A stretch of 17,958 nucleotides of DNA from an uncultured Collinsella sp. (GCA_905211615.1 CAJMBB010000024.1:1-17958), one strand, 5' to 3'. Shown: positions 1 through 14,155, numbered from the stretch's first letter. Program-made: numbers and translations. Notes: generated by a model from the sequence alone, not told the origin.

Positions 1-50
1 GGAGGCCACATTAAGTGGCCTCCGGCTCGTGCGGAACTCGCGACAAACTT
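1..50. repeat. Variable-stem palindrome with conserved flank, copy A
   Basis: A perfect 9-bp palindrome (bases 1-9 pair with 15-23, loop ATTAA) is followed by GGCTCGTGCGGAA at 24-36 and then a looser stretch to the CTT at 48-50. A second copy at 12850-12899 has a different 9-bp stem but the same loop length, an identical 13-base flank and a similar tail. The stem has changed on both sides together, which indicates that the fold, not the sequence, is kept. The left end may be cut by the window edge. No gene is seen from 1 to 278; apart from this element, that stretch holds only one repeat arm and a terminator. Confidence 0.6.
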
Positions 51-103
51 AACCCCTGTGCCGCCCGGCCCGGGAATCCGACGCGCTCGTCAGGGCAACG
101 TTC

Positions 104-133
104 CCTGCCAAAAAGGGACAGGTTTATTTTGGT
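104..133 (+). repeat. 30-bp inverted repeat, left arm
   Basis: This stretch begins CCTGCCAAAAAGGGACAGG and is the exact reverse complement of 1922-1951 over all 30 bases. Similarity continues more weakly inward for about 12 further bases. The first 19 bases can themselves fold into an imperfect hairpin (CCTG near the start, CAGG near the end), as REP-type elements do. The two arms enclose the complete ECF sigma/anti-sigma transcription unit. It could be a REP-like dispersed element in two opposite copies or the end of a mobile or invertible cassette; no transposase or recombinase is visible in the window. Confidence 0.75.
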
Positions 134-240
134 CGGTTTTATCTGGGAAAACACCACTCTTCACGGTGATCCGCATCCATTTGCCACGTTCTTCCGAGAA
201 TCAGACGAATAACGTCCAATCCACTCGTCCATATAACGCT

Positions 241-272
241 AAAAAGGCCGCTTCCCCCCTTGGGAAGCGGCC
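241..272 (-). terminator. Rho-independent terminator after the anti-sigma gene
   Basis: An 11-bp perfect GC-rich stem (246-256 with 262-272) has a 5-base loop. Read on the minus strand it is followed by TTTTT. It starts 7 bases past the stop codon of the anti-sigma gene and ends the sigma/anti-sigma operon. Confidence 0.88.
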
Positions 273-278
273 CAGACT

Positions 279-1355
279 TTACGAATAAACGATGGTAAAG
301 GGTACTTCTGTTTCGGTCTCTCCTGTTGACGTGCACCTCGTGCCCTCAAGCGTTACTGAGACCACTTGGTCGACATCGATCAACTTCGTTGGCAGCCAGA
401 TGTTCTCTCCGCTATTGCGCGCATAAGAAAAATATAAGTTGAACACCCCTGCGTCGTCATCTTCGACAATCTGCTCCGATCCATCCTTGTAGCTGACGGT
501 CAGCTTATTATCAACTGCATCAATGCCCAGATCATCGATGTGTGTCTGGATAGAAAACGGGCTGATCTCGAGAGGCGAGTCATCGGAGCGGAGTTCCTTT
601 GTATCGACGTAAGCTCCAACGCTAAACTCGGGCGTCGATGCCTCGAACGGCTTCGCATCCTCGCCTTCGCCCTCGGTCCACGAGATATTCCAGGTGACCG
701 CATGTTGAAAACCTCGCTCGCGATCCATAGAGGCAAAGTACATCGTGCCATTAATGACCGTGTCGCTTGATGTGTCCTTATCAATGGTGCAGCGTGTGTC
801 AGCCCATTCCTCGCCGAAGTTCATGCTGGGCGTGCCGATGCCTTGTTCTTCTTCACCATAGAGAACAAGTTCGCCCGTCTCTGCTGCCGGCTCGTAGTAG
901 TTAACGCCATTTGGATTGGACAGCGTAAACGTCACGGCACCGCAACCGTTTTTATCGATAGCCATCTCATGGATATCAAGCGTATAGCCGTTACCCTCGA
1001 CGGACAGATTAACCTTCTGGACTGCACCCTCCAGGCTTTGGGGCGCAATGCCGTCACCAAACTCTCTGGTGTAGGTGTATTTAGCCCCCGATGAGCCGCC
1101 GTTGGTCCAGGTAATGGAATCCCCATTGCCGTGGTTTCCCCAGGCTGAGGCAAAATAGCTGGAATTGATAACGGCGTAGGCGACCCCTCCGGTCGCCAAC
1201 ACTCCGGCGAGACATCCGATTACGGCAACATAGAGAGACTTCGCGTGGCCCTTTCGATGAAGCGGCTCACCCGCAGCGGTATTAAGGACGCGATCTGCAA
1301 GATTGCTATCGGCTTGGATGGACTCGAAGGCCTGCTTGATTTGGTTGGATTTCAC
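279..1355 (-). CDS. Membrane-anchored putative anti-sigma factor (DUF4179-like)
   Basis: This 358-residue protein probably holds the upstream-encoded ECF sigma factor inactive at the membrane. Residues 1-40 are a short cytoplasmic segment, 41-63 form one hydrophobic transmembrane helix, and about 295 residues follow outside the cell. The order (short inside part, single helix, large beta-rich outside part with a KVNLSVEGNGYTLDIHEM stretch) is like DUF4179/DUF5643-type proteins encoded next to ECF sigma factors in Gram-positive bacteria; this family placement is from memory of such proteins. No zinc-binding HxxxCxxC motif is seen in the short N-terminus, so it is not a ZAS-type anti-sigma. The start is GTG at 1353-1355 with AGAGGAGG just upstream. 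It lies inside the sigma gene, giving a 50-base overlap and probably coupled translation. A terminator follows directly. The signal sensed is unknown. Confidence 0.75.
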   Translation of the reverse strand: MKSNQIKQAFESIQADSNLADRVLNTAAGEPLHRKGHAKSLYVAVIGCLAGVLATGGVAYAVINSSYFASAWGNHGNGDSITWTNGGSSGAKYTYTREFGDGIAPQSLEGAVQKVNLSVEGNGYTLDIHEMAIDKNGCGAVTFTLSNPNGVNYYEPAAETGELVLYGEEEQGIGTPSMNFGEEWADTRCTIDKDTSSDTVINGTMYFASMDRERGFQHAVTWNISWTEGEGEDAKPFEASTPEFSVGAYVDTKELRSDDSPLEISPFSIQTHIDDLGIDAVDNKLTVSYKDGSEQIVEDDDAGVFNLYFSYARNSGENIWLPTKLIDVDQVVSVTLEGTRCTSTGETETEVPFTIVYS

Positions 1356-1824
1356 GGTCGCCCTCCTCTAGGATGAATTTGAGCTTCGATCGACCACGAG
1401 CTAAACGCGTTCGAACGGTCGCGGCTGGTACATGCAACAACTCGGCAATCTCTGAGGTCGAAAAGCCCAGATAGTAATAGAGCACGATGGGGATACGGAA
1501 TCGTTCCGGAAGTCGCATAACGTCCGACAGGACAGCCCTAGTCTCATCCTGCGCCGCCGAAAGCGAACCGGCCAGGTTCTCAATATCCTCCACGCGCCTC
1601 CACGGCTTTCGAAAGAGCGATTTGCATTCATTGATCGTGACCCGGATAAGCCAGCGGCGAAGATGCTCCCAACTCTCAAAATGTCCATCGCTTTTAAGCA
1701 GCTTAAGAAAGACATCTTGGGCAATATCGTCGGCATCGGCACGATCGCGCAGGTACGTCAATGCGATTCGAAACACGACATCCCTGTGATCTTCAACCGC
1801 CTGTCTAAAAGCTTGTTCTTCCAT
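1306..1824 (-). CDS. ECF-type RNA polymerase sigma factor
   Basis: The 172-residue protein has the two-domain layout of sigma-70 family group 4 (ECF) factors. Region 2 is at about residues 10-75 (with YLRDRADADDIAQDVFLKL, the -10 recognition and core-binding part). Region 4 is at about 115-165 (LPERFRIPIVLYYYLGFSTS, then a helix-turn-helix ending in VRTRLARGRSKL). There is no region 1 or 3 and no extra C-terminal domain. A longer reading to 1926 is open, but the ATG at 1822-1824 is preceded by GGGAGGTGATT, an excellent ribosome binding site, so that start is chosen. The gene overlaps the putative anti-sigma gene downstream by 50 bases. The upstream region carries a TGAAAC/CGTA promoter of the kind read by ECF factors, suggesting autoregulation. 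The regulon is unknown. Confidence 0.9.
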   Translation of the reverse strand: MEEQAFRQAVEDHRDVVFRIALTYLRDRADADDIAQDVFLKLLKSDGHFESWEHLRRWLIRVTINECKSLFRKPWRRVEDIENLAGSLSAAQDETRAVLSDVMRLPERFRIPIVLYYYLGFSTSEIAELLHVPAATVRTRLARGRSKLKFILEEGDREIQPNQAGLRVHPSR

Positions 1825-1873
1825 AATCACCTCCCGGTGATGCTGATGTTTCTTGCTGAGGCCCTCACCATAG

Positions 1874-1901
1874 ATACGCTTTGACCGAACGGAATGTTTC
1901 A
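1874..1901 (-). promoter_or_regulatory. Candidate ECF-type promoter of the sigma operon
   Basis: On the minus strand TGAAAC (1901-1896) is followed after 17 bases by CGTAT (1878-1874). This is the form of promoters read by ECF factors such as B. subtilis SigW (TGAAAC, 16-17 bases, CGTA). Transcription would start near 1867, about 43 bases before the sigma ATG. No good housekeeping promoter was seen in the same stretch. Confidence 0.55.
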
Positions 1902-1921
1902 AATTCAAGCAGGAAAAACCT

Positions 1922-1951
1922 ACCAAAATAAACCTGTCCCTTTTTGGCAGG
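1922..1951 (-). repeat. 30-bp inverted repeat, right arm
   Basis: Exact reverse complement of 104-133 over 30 bases. It sits between the promoter of the sigma operon and the terminator of rpoC, so the two arms enclose promoter, both genes and terminator of the ECF unit. Confidence 0.75.
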
Positions 1952-1962
1952 TTTTCTTCAAC

Positions 1963-1999
1963 AAAAAAGACCCGCTTCCCTGTTGGGAAACGGGTCTTT
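1963..1999 (-). terminator. Rho-independent terminator of rpoBC
   Basis: Stem 1966-1980 pairs with 1985-1999 around the loop TGTT. The one non-Watson-Crick position (1975/1990) becomes a G-U pair only in the minus-strand RNA. On that strand the hairpin is followed by six T. It lies 27 bases past the rpoC stop. Confidence 0.9.
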
Positions 2000-2025
2000 G
2001 GAAGGACGGTTAACGTACTAGGAAA

Positions 2026-6501
<4,476 letters not shown>

Positions 6502-6507
6502 AGTCAA

Positions 6508-9999
<3,492 letters not shown>

Positions 10000-10072
10000 C
10001 AGGTTTTTCCTCCTTCACGGAAATGCTCGGTGGGTTGGCGAGGCATAGCTTCGCCAGTTATCGCAACCTAAT

Positions 10073-10100
10073 AGTTTATCAGGTACCGACCGTTGGGCAA
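10073..10100 (-). promoter_or_regulatory. Candidate rpoB promoter
   Basis: On the minus strand TTGCCC (10100-10095) and TAAACT (10078-10073) are 16 bases apart. Each box matches four of six consensus bases. The start would be near 10066, leaving a ~67-base leader. The leader includes an imperfect hairpin at about 10034-10056 (GGCGA paired with TCGCC) just before the rpoB ribosome binding site. A promoter must exist here because the strong galU terminator lies upstream; the exact boxes are uncertain. Confidence 0.4.
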
Positions 10101-10177
10101 GAAAAGCCTTGACGCGATTGAGTTTTTGGAGTAGCAAAGTTTTTCGACAGAAAACACGCAGGTAGATGTATGTATAT

Positions 10178-10210
10178 CGAACATCTGTTCATATATTTTC
10201 TGTGAACAGA
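10178..10210. promoter_or_regulatory. LexA-like box and overlapping inverted repeat upstream of rpoB
   Basis: CGAACATCTGTTCA (10178-10191) has the GAAC-N4-GTTC core of the LexA box of Gram-positive bacteria, with one outer base off a full CGAAC-N4-GTTCG match. It overlaps a second symmetric arrangement: TCTGTTCA at 10184-10191 and TGAACAGA at 10203-10210, an 8-bp perfect inverted repeat with an 11-base spacer. Either could be an operator. It lies between the galU terminator and the candidate rpoB promoter. Identity of the binding protein is inferred from the motif only. Confidence 0.35.
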
Positions 10211-10232
10211 GAGCCGGCAATCGCAGCTCTTA

Positions 10233-10266
10233 TAAAAAACGGGCGCGAACCGAAGTCCGCGCCCGT
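10233..10266 (-). terminator. Rho-independent terminator of galU with UUCG tetraloop
   Basis: In minus-strand RNA a 12-bp stem (10255-10266 with 10239-10250) is closed by the very stable C(UUCG)G tetraloop. It is followed by six T and ATA. The stem includes one G-U pair that exists only in this direction. It begins 20 bases after the galU stop. Confidence 0.93.
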
Positions 10267-10286
10267 AAATGTCGATGCCCGAAGGC

Positions 10287-11195
10287 TTACTTGCGCATCA
10301 ATCCGCCGCGCTCGTCGATGGCGTCCCAGAAGGCGCTGGCAAAGCGGGGGTCGCTTGCAGCCATGAGGGCGTTGGTGGCCATCCAGCCAGAGGGAGTACC
10401 GGTGTCGTAGCCCGACAGCGGGTCGATGACGACAGCATACATGGCCTCGCGGTCGAGCGAACGGGCCATGGCGTCGGTGAGCTGGATCTCGCCGCCCTTG
10501 CCGGCCTGCTGATCTGCCAGCAGGTCCATGACCAGCGGGCTCAGCAGGTAGCGACCGACGATGTACAGGTTGGACGGAGCTGCCTCGGGAGCGGGCTTCT
10601 CGACCAGACCGCCGATACGCCAGACAGCGCCCGGCTCTGCATCGGCAACGTCCTCGGCACCCTCGAGCGAACCGACGCGCTCACCGGCGATAACGCCGTA
10701 GCGGCTGACTTCCTCGGGCGAGCAAGCAGCGACGGCGATAACCGAAGCGCCACCGTGCTCCTTGGAAACGGCGAGCATCTTGTCGCAGATGTCGCGGTTA
10801 GGCACAACGTAGTCGCCCAGAAGAACTAGGAAGTTCTCCCCTGCCACGGCGTCGGCAGCAGAGCGAATAGCATGGCCGAGGCCCTTGGGCTCGTACTGAT
10901 AACGGAAGTCGACCGGCATACCGCCAGCGTGGGCGACGGCGTCGGCATAGGCGTTCTTGCCGCGCTCGCGCAGCAGGTTCTCGAGCGAGCGATCGGGCTG
11001 GAAGTAGTTCAGTAGCTCGGGCTTACCGGGAGAAGTAACGATGATGGCATCGTCGACCTCCTCGGGATCGAGCGCTTCCTCGACGACGTACTGAATGACG
11101 GGCTTGTCGAGCACCGGCAGCATCTCTTTGGGCGTGCACTTAGTGCCAGGCAGAAAACGCGTGCCAAGACCGGCGGCGGGGATGATTGCCTTCAT
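10287..11195 (-). CDS. galU: UTP--glucose-1-phosphate uridylyltransferase
   Basis: Cytoplasmic enzyme making UDP-glucose and pyrophosphate from UTP and glucose-1-phosphate, a donor for cell-envelope glycans and galactose use. The 302-residue length is normal for bacterial GalU. The nucleotide-binding start is clear: AAGLGTRFLPGTKCTPKEML at residues 7-26, followed by DKPVIQYVVEEA; GLVEKP later in the chain is the other typical motif of the family. The open frame reaches further upstream (to 11261), but the family starts at MKAIIPAAGLG and AAAGGATC lies upstream of the ATG at 11193-11195. The gene stands alone between the rplL terminator and its own terminator, so it is probably a single-gene unit placed between the ribosomal stalk genes and rpoBC. 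Confidence 0.96.
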   Translation of the reverse strand: MKAIIPAAGLGTRFLPGTKCTPKEMLPVLDKPVIQYVVEEALDPEEVDDAIIVTSPGKPELLNYFQPDRSLENLLRERGKNAYADAVAHAGGMPVDFRYQYEPKGLGHAIRSAADAVAGENFLVLLGDYVVPNRDICDKMLAVSKEHGGASVIAVAACSPEEVSRYGVIAGERVGSLEGAEDVADAEPGAVWRIGGLVEKPAPEAAPSNLYIVGRYLLSPLVMDLLADQQAGKGGEIQLTDAMARSLDREAMYAVVIDPLSGYDTGTPSGWMATNALMAASDPRFASAFWDAIDERGGLMRK

Positions 11196-11453
11196 GTTAT
11201 TCAAAGATCCTTTCGCAGGCGCAAAAGCGCCCCATGCGTGCGGCACACAGCCGCAGACCAAATTGCGATACCCAAGTATCTTACCGCTGGAGCTATATGT
11301 CGCTACAAGGCAGAGACAATTCTTCAGCAGGTCAACGCAAATTATTGCTCGAATGGTGCAATTTTATTGCCCAACGGCAAGGCACCCGATACGACGCAAA
11401 TCACAGAACATGGCAGTTTGAGCAACCGATGTCGAGGGACCGAAAAACAAAAA
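11196..11453. other. Non-coding stretch upstream of galU
   Basis: No gene is supported here. The stretch is clearly more AT-rich than its neighbours, as expected of a promoter region for galU (minus strand). Two short hairpins lie in the would-be leader: GGCGC/GCGCC around AAAA at 11218-11231, and GCGGC/GCCGC just upstream at about 11245-11260. A weak promoter candidate, TTGTCT and TATAGC 16 bases apart on the minus strand at about 11295-11322, is not strong enough to be called. Confidence 0.4.
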
Positions 11454-11482
11454 AGACGGGGCTCGCAATGCGAACCCCGTCT
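11448..11482 (-). terminator. Rho-independent terminator of rplJL
   Basis: Thirteen pairs (11454-11466 with 11470-11482) surround a 3-base loop. The pair 11462/11474 is G-U only when read on the minus strand. On that strand TTTTTTGTTTTT follows. It lies 27 bases past the rplL stop, so rplJL does not simply read through into galU or rpoBC. Confidence 0.92.
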
Positions 11483-11509
11483 GCAAAGAAATCTGGCGAG
11501 AAAGCCTGA

Positions 11510-11887
11510 TTACTTGAGGGTGACAGCAGCGCCAGCAGCCTCGAGCTTCTCCTTGGCAGCCTCGGCGTCCTCCTTCTTGGCACCCTCGAGAACAGCCTTG
11601 GGAGCGCCCTCGACGACCTCCTTGGCCTCCTTCAGGCCAAGGTTGGTGAGCTCACGGACGGCCTTGATGACCTGGATCTTGTTGTCGCCGAAGCCCTCGA
11701 GCACGACGTCAAACTCGGTCTTCTCCTCGGCCTCAGCAGCGCCAGCAGCGGGAGCGGCGACAACAGCGGCAGGAGCAGCGGCGGAAACGCCGAAGGTGTC
11801 CTCGATAGCCTTAACGAGCTCGGAAGCCTCGAGAAGGGTCATTTCCTTAAGAGCATCGATGATCTCATCGGTGGTAAGCTTAGCCAT
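11510..11887 (-). CDS. rplL: 50S ribosomal protein L7/L12
   Basis: The flexible stalk protein that recruits translation GTPases, bound as dimers to L10. At 125 residues it has the standard length and layout. The N-terminal dimerisation part (MAKLTTDEIIDALKEMTLLE) is followed by an Ala/Pro hinge at about 38-55. The C-terminal domain carries EKTEFDVVLEGFGDNKIQVI and the GLKEAKEVVEGAPKAV motif that contacts factors. The ATG at 11885-11887 has AAAGGAC upstream; an in-frame upstream ATG is ignored because the family starts at MAKLT. The 102-base gap from rplJ holds two small hairpins (CCGTGC/GCACGG and a GCGGC/GCCGC one) but no T-run, so both genes are probably one transcript. Confidence 0.97.
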   Translation of the reverse strand: MAKLTTDEIIDALKEMTLLEASELVKAIEDTFGVSAAAPAAVVAAPAAGAAEAEEKTEFDVVLEGFGDNKIQVIKAVRELTNLGLKEAKEVVEGAPKAVLEGAKKEDAEAAKEKLEAAGAAVTLK

Positions 11888-11989
11888 TTCTAAGTCCTTT
11901 CGGTTTCCGTGCGGATGCACGGAGATCAGTTAAAACACGGCGCGAATGCGCCAGGGGTGCGGCGTTGCCGCCGCGGGTGAAAACAGCGA

Positions 11990-12511
11990 CTAGGCTGCCT
12001 TCTGCTCGGAGACCTGCTGGATCGAACGAGCGAGACCAGAGGAAACGCCGTTGACGCAGACAGCGATGTCGCGAGCGAAACCGGAGATGAGACCGGCGAT
12101 CTGGCCGAGAAGCTGATCCTTGGTGGGCAGCTCAGCGATAGCCTTAACATCATCAGCGGAAACGGCCTTGCCGTCGGAGATACCGCCCTTGATCTCAAGG
12201 ACGCCCTTGGACTTAGCGGAGAAGTCCTTAAGGGCCTTAGCGGCCTCGACCGGCTCGGACTCGTAGAACACATAAGCGACGGGGCCGGCGAGAATCTCGT
12301 CGAGCTCGGGCTGCTCCTGGTTCTTGAGGGCGATCTTGACCAGGTTGTTCTTGTAGACCTTCATCTCGGCGCCGCACTCGCGAAGCTGATGACGCAGCTC
12401 CTGAGCCTGCTTAACCGTCAGACCGTTGTAGTTGACGACGAACAGACCGGCGTTCTCGGCGATACGGGACTCGATCTCTGCAACCTTGTCGATTTTGTAC
12501 TGCTGGGGCAT
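11990..12511 (-). CDS. rplJ: 50S ribosomal protein L10
   Basis: Base of the ribosomal stalk, binding 23S rRNA and L7/L12 dimers; in other bacteria the L10-L12 complex also represses its own operon. The 173 residues start MPQQYKIDKVAEIESRIAEN and include the family stretches VVNYNGLTVKQAQELRHQLR and YKNNLVKIAL. A C-terminal helix (about 140-173) would hold L12. The ATG at 12509-12511 is preceded by AGGAGGTG. Upstream lie an attenuator, an L10 leader-like sequence and a good promoter. Confidence 0.97.
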   Translation of the reverse strand: MPQQYKIDKVAEIESRIAENAGLFVVNYNGLTVKQAQELRHQLRECGAEMKVYKNNLVKIALKNQEQPELDEILAGPVAYVFYESEPVEAAKALKDFSAKSKGVLEIKGGISDGKAVSADDVKAIAELPTKDQLLGQIAGLISGFARDIAVCVNGVSSGLARSIQQVSEQKAA

Positions 12512-12576
12512 GAATTACACCTCCTCGAATTCTTTCCGGGCACGGTCCGCCACAAGGACGTGACGGGGGCATGTCC

Positions 12577-12613
12577 AAAAAGAAAGCCCCCGCGCTGCAT
12601 GAGCGACGGGGGC
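12577..12613 (-). terminator. Attenuator hairpin in the rplJ leader
   Basis: Seven GC-rich pairs (12586-12592 with 12607-12613), a one-base bulge and three more pairs surround a 7-base loop. On the minus strand TTTCTTTTT follows. It lies inside the transcript, 75 bases before the rplJ start, so it is placed to stop transcription before the operon. Its 3' side can also pair with GCCCCCG at 12564-12570 downstream. In B. subtilis, L10(L12)4 controls rplJL by such attenuation; use of the same mechanism here is inference. Confidence 0.75.
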
Positions 12614-12625
12614 GAGAAGACATAT

Positions 12626-12712
12626 CTACTCGACCACCTCGGCTGGCGGGAAGTCCCATTAAGCTCGCGGGCGATGCCCGTTTGCACCGGCTGTCTCTGG
12701 CAGCGGATTCGT
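12626..12712 (-). ncRNA. L10 leader (ribosomal protein autoregulatory element)
   Basis: Read on the minus strand this contains AGAGACAGCCGGTGC, then GAGCTTAATGGGACTTCCC, then GCCGAGG. These are the spaced conserved blocks of the L10 leader family, which binds the L10-L12 complex. It lies between the rplJ promoter and the attenuator hairpin, the expected position. The match is by eye, not by covariance model. Confidence 0.7.
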
Positions 12713-12727
12713 GCGTGAACCGAAAGT

Positions 12728-12756
12728 ATTATGGCGGGGACCCCGGCGTCGGTCAA
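12728..12756 (-). promoter_or_regulatory. Housekeeping promoter of rplJL
   Basis: On the minus strand TTGACC (12756-12751) and CATAAT (12733-12728) are 17 bases apart, each with five of six consensus bases. The start would be near 12720, giving a ~209-base leader with the L10 element and attenuator. The -35 box lies at the outer edge of the large inverted repeat at 12754-12958. Confidence 0.75.
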
Positions 12757-12958
12757 CGGCAACCCTGGCTGCACACAATTCCACCATCTCGGTCGCGCCG
12801 CCAAAGGCCAGGCGCAAGCTTTTCGCTCGGTCAGGTCCTGGGCTCGCACGAAGAGCACATTTAGTGCTCTTCGGCTCGTGCGGAATCTACGAAAAGCTTG
12901 CGCCTGGCCTTTGGCGGCGCGACCTGTGTTGACTTTGGGGCAGCCAGGGTTGCCGTTG
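12754..12958. repeat. Large imperfect inverted repeat (about 205 bp)
   Basis: Two nested perfect arms are present: 12791-12825 with 12890-12924 (35 bp), and 12754-12772 with 12940-12958 (19 bp). Unlike stretches of 18 and 15 bases separate them, and weaker symmetry continues outward to about 12743 and 12970. The apex (12826-12889) contains a further palindrome. It fills the gap between the end of the aminotransferase gene and the rplJ promoter. Either strand would fold into one long hairpin, but no T-run follows, so a plain terminator is unlikely. No transposase or coding potential is convincing; reading frames through it are mirror images caused by the repeat. Function unknown. Confidence 0.85.
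12845..12899. repeat. Variable-stem palindrome with conserved flank, copy B
   Basis: GAAGAGCAC (12850-12858) and GTGCTCTTC (12864-12872) form a 9-bp stem with loop ATTTA. GGCTCGTGCGGAA follows at 12873-12885. An outer CGCAC (12845-12849) can pair with GTGCG (12879-12883), extending the fold past a short bulge. Copy A at 1-50 has a different stem but the same flank. It sits at the apex of the large inverted repeat. Confidence 0.65.
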
Positions 12959-13018
12959 GCCGGCGCGCCCCACGCATAACCCTTATGTCGGTGGGCTGAT
13001 GTGTTGCGTCCCTGAGGA

Positions 13019-14155
13019 CTACAAGGTCGAAATGAAGGTGGACAGGCGGTGGAGGCCTTCGTCCAGGTTTTCGTCGGAGACGCAATAGCTTAGGCGGATG
13101 TGGCCTTCGGTTCCGAAGCAGTTTCCGGGGACTAGGGCTACGTTTGCCTCTTTGATGGCTTTGATGCAGAAGTCTTCGCTTGTTAGGCCGAATTGTTTGA
13201 TGCTGGGGAAGGCGTAGAAGGCGCCTGCCGGTTCCACTACGTCGAGGCCCATGGCGTCTAAGGCTGCGAGTACGCGCTCGCGGCGGACTCGGTAGACTTT
13301 GAGCATGGGGGCTGGGTCGACGGTGAGGGCTCGGGCTGCGGCGTCCATCTCGAAGGAGACGGCGCTCGATACTAGGTATTGGTGAGCTTTTGCGATCTCG
13401 GCGATGACGGGGGCTGCGGCTGCGAGCCAGCCCAGGCGCCAGCCGGTCATAGCCCAGGGCTTGGAGAAGCTCTCGATAACTACCGTCTGATCGCGAAGCT
13501 CCGGGTGGCGCTGGGTAAAGCGCTCGTAGCCACCCACATAAACCAGGCGGTTGTATACGTCGTCGCAGACCACGTAGATGCCCGCCTGCTCTGCCACGCG
13601 CGCCACGGCGTCGAGCGAAGCCGCGTTGAGGATGCAACCCGTAGGATTGTTGGGCGTGCAGATGACGATGGCCTTGGTCGCCGGCGTCACGCAGGCACGA
13701 AGCGCCTCCTCATCAATCTGAAATTGCGCAGGCTCCGTATCCAAAAAGACCGCTTTGGCGTGGTTGGCCACGACGATGCTCTCGTACAGGCCAAAGGCCG
13801 GCGTGGGGATGATGACCTCGTCGCCGGGGTTGAGCATAGCCATGAATGTTGCCGACAGGGCCTCGGTCGCGCCGTCGGTTAGGATGACCTCGTCGGCCGA
13901 AAACGTAAGGCCCGCGTCCCCCACGTAGGCAGATAACGCCTCACGCAAGGCGGGGCGACCGTTGTTGGGCGGATAGTGCGTGTCACCGCGGTCCAGTGCG
14001 GCGATCACCTCGGCACTAATCACATCGGGCGTGGGAAAATCGGGCTCGCCGAGCGCAAGCGCGATGCACCCCGGGTGCTGGGCGGCGAGCGCGTTAATCC
14101 GGCGGATACCGGAGGGCTTGAGCATGGCAAGCGAGGTATTCATGGGCAGACGCAT
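13019..14155 (-). CDS. PLP-dependent class I/II aminotransferase
   Basis: A 378-residue fold-type I aminotransferase, cytoplasmic, transferring an amino group between an amino acid and a 2-oxo acid. Family signs in order: ALALGEPDFPTP near residue 32, YPPNNGRPALREAL (about 60-75), the PLP ring-contacting TPNNPTG, the CDDVYNRLVY stretch with the Asp that holds the pyridine nitrogen, SFSKPWAMTGWRLGW with the Schiff-base lysine, and HIRLSY near the C-terminus with the substrate-carboxylate Arg. It resembles the AspC/PatA group; the substrate cannot be told. The start ATG at 14153-14155 follows AAAGGAACGCC. Codon use changes inside the gene: the 5' part prefers CTC, GCG, CAG and GAG, while from about 13440 to the stop CTA, GCA/GCC, CAA, GAA, GGA and CGA become common. 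The gene is divergent from the one at 14249. Confidence 0.92.
   Translation of the reverse strand: MRLPMNTSLAMLKPSGIRRINALAAQHPGCIALALGEPDFPTPDVISAEVIAALDRGDTHYPPNNGRPALREALSAYVGDAGLTFSADEVILTDGATEALSATFMAMLNPGDEVIIPTPAFGLYESIVVANHAKAVFLDTEPAQFQIDEEALRACVTPATKAIVICTPNNPTGCILNAASLDAVARVAEQAGIYVVCDDVYNRLVYVGGYERFTQRHPELRDQTVVIESFSKPWAMTGWRLGWLAAAAPVIAEIAKAHQYLVSSAVSFEMDAAARALTVDPAPMLKVYRVRRERVLAALDAMGLDVVEPAGAFYAFPSIKQFGLTSEDFCIKAIKEANVALVPGNCFGTEGHIRLSYCVSDENLDEGLHRLSTFISTL

Noticed and set aside
104..1951. The bracketed unit as an insertion sequence
   Set aside because: No transposase or recombinase gene is present between the arms and no target-site duplication was seen; only the repeat itself is claimed.
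10166..10366. Small plus-strand frame between rpoB and galU
   Set aside because: It runs through the galU terminator and into the galU 3' end, lacks a ribosome binding site and becomes Arg-rich as antisense shadows do.
12861..13637. Open frames through the large inverted repeat, with peptides such as KACAWPLAARP on both strands
   Set aside because: The same peptide appears on both strands because the DNA is an inverted repeat; these frames have no ribosome binding sites and overlap the aminotransferase gene.
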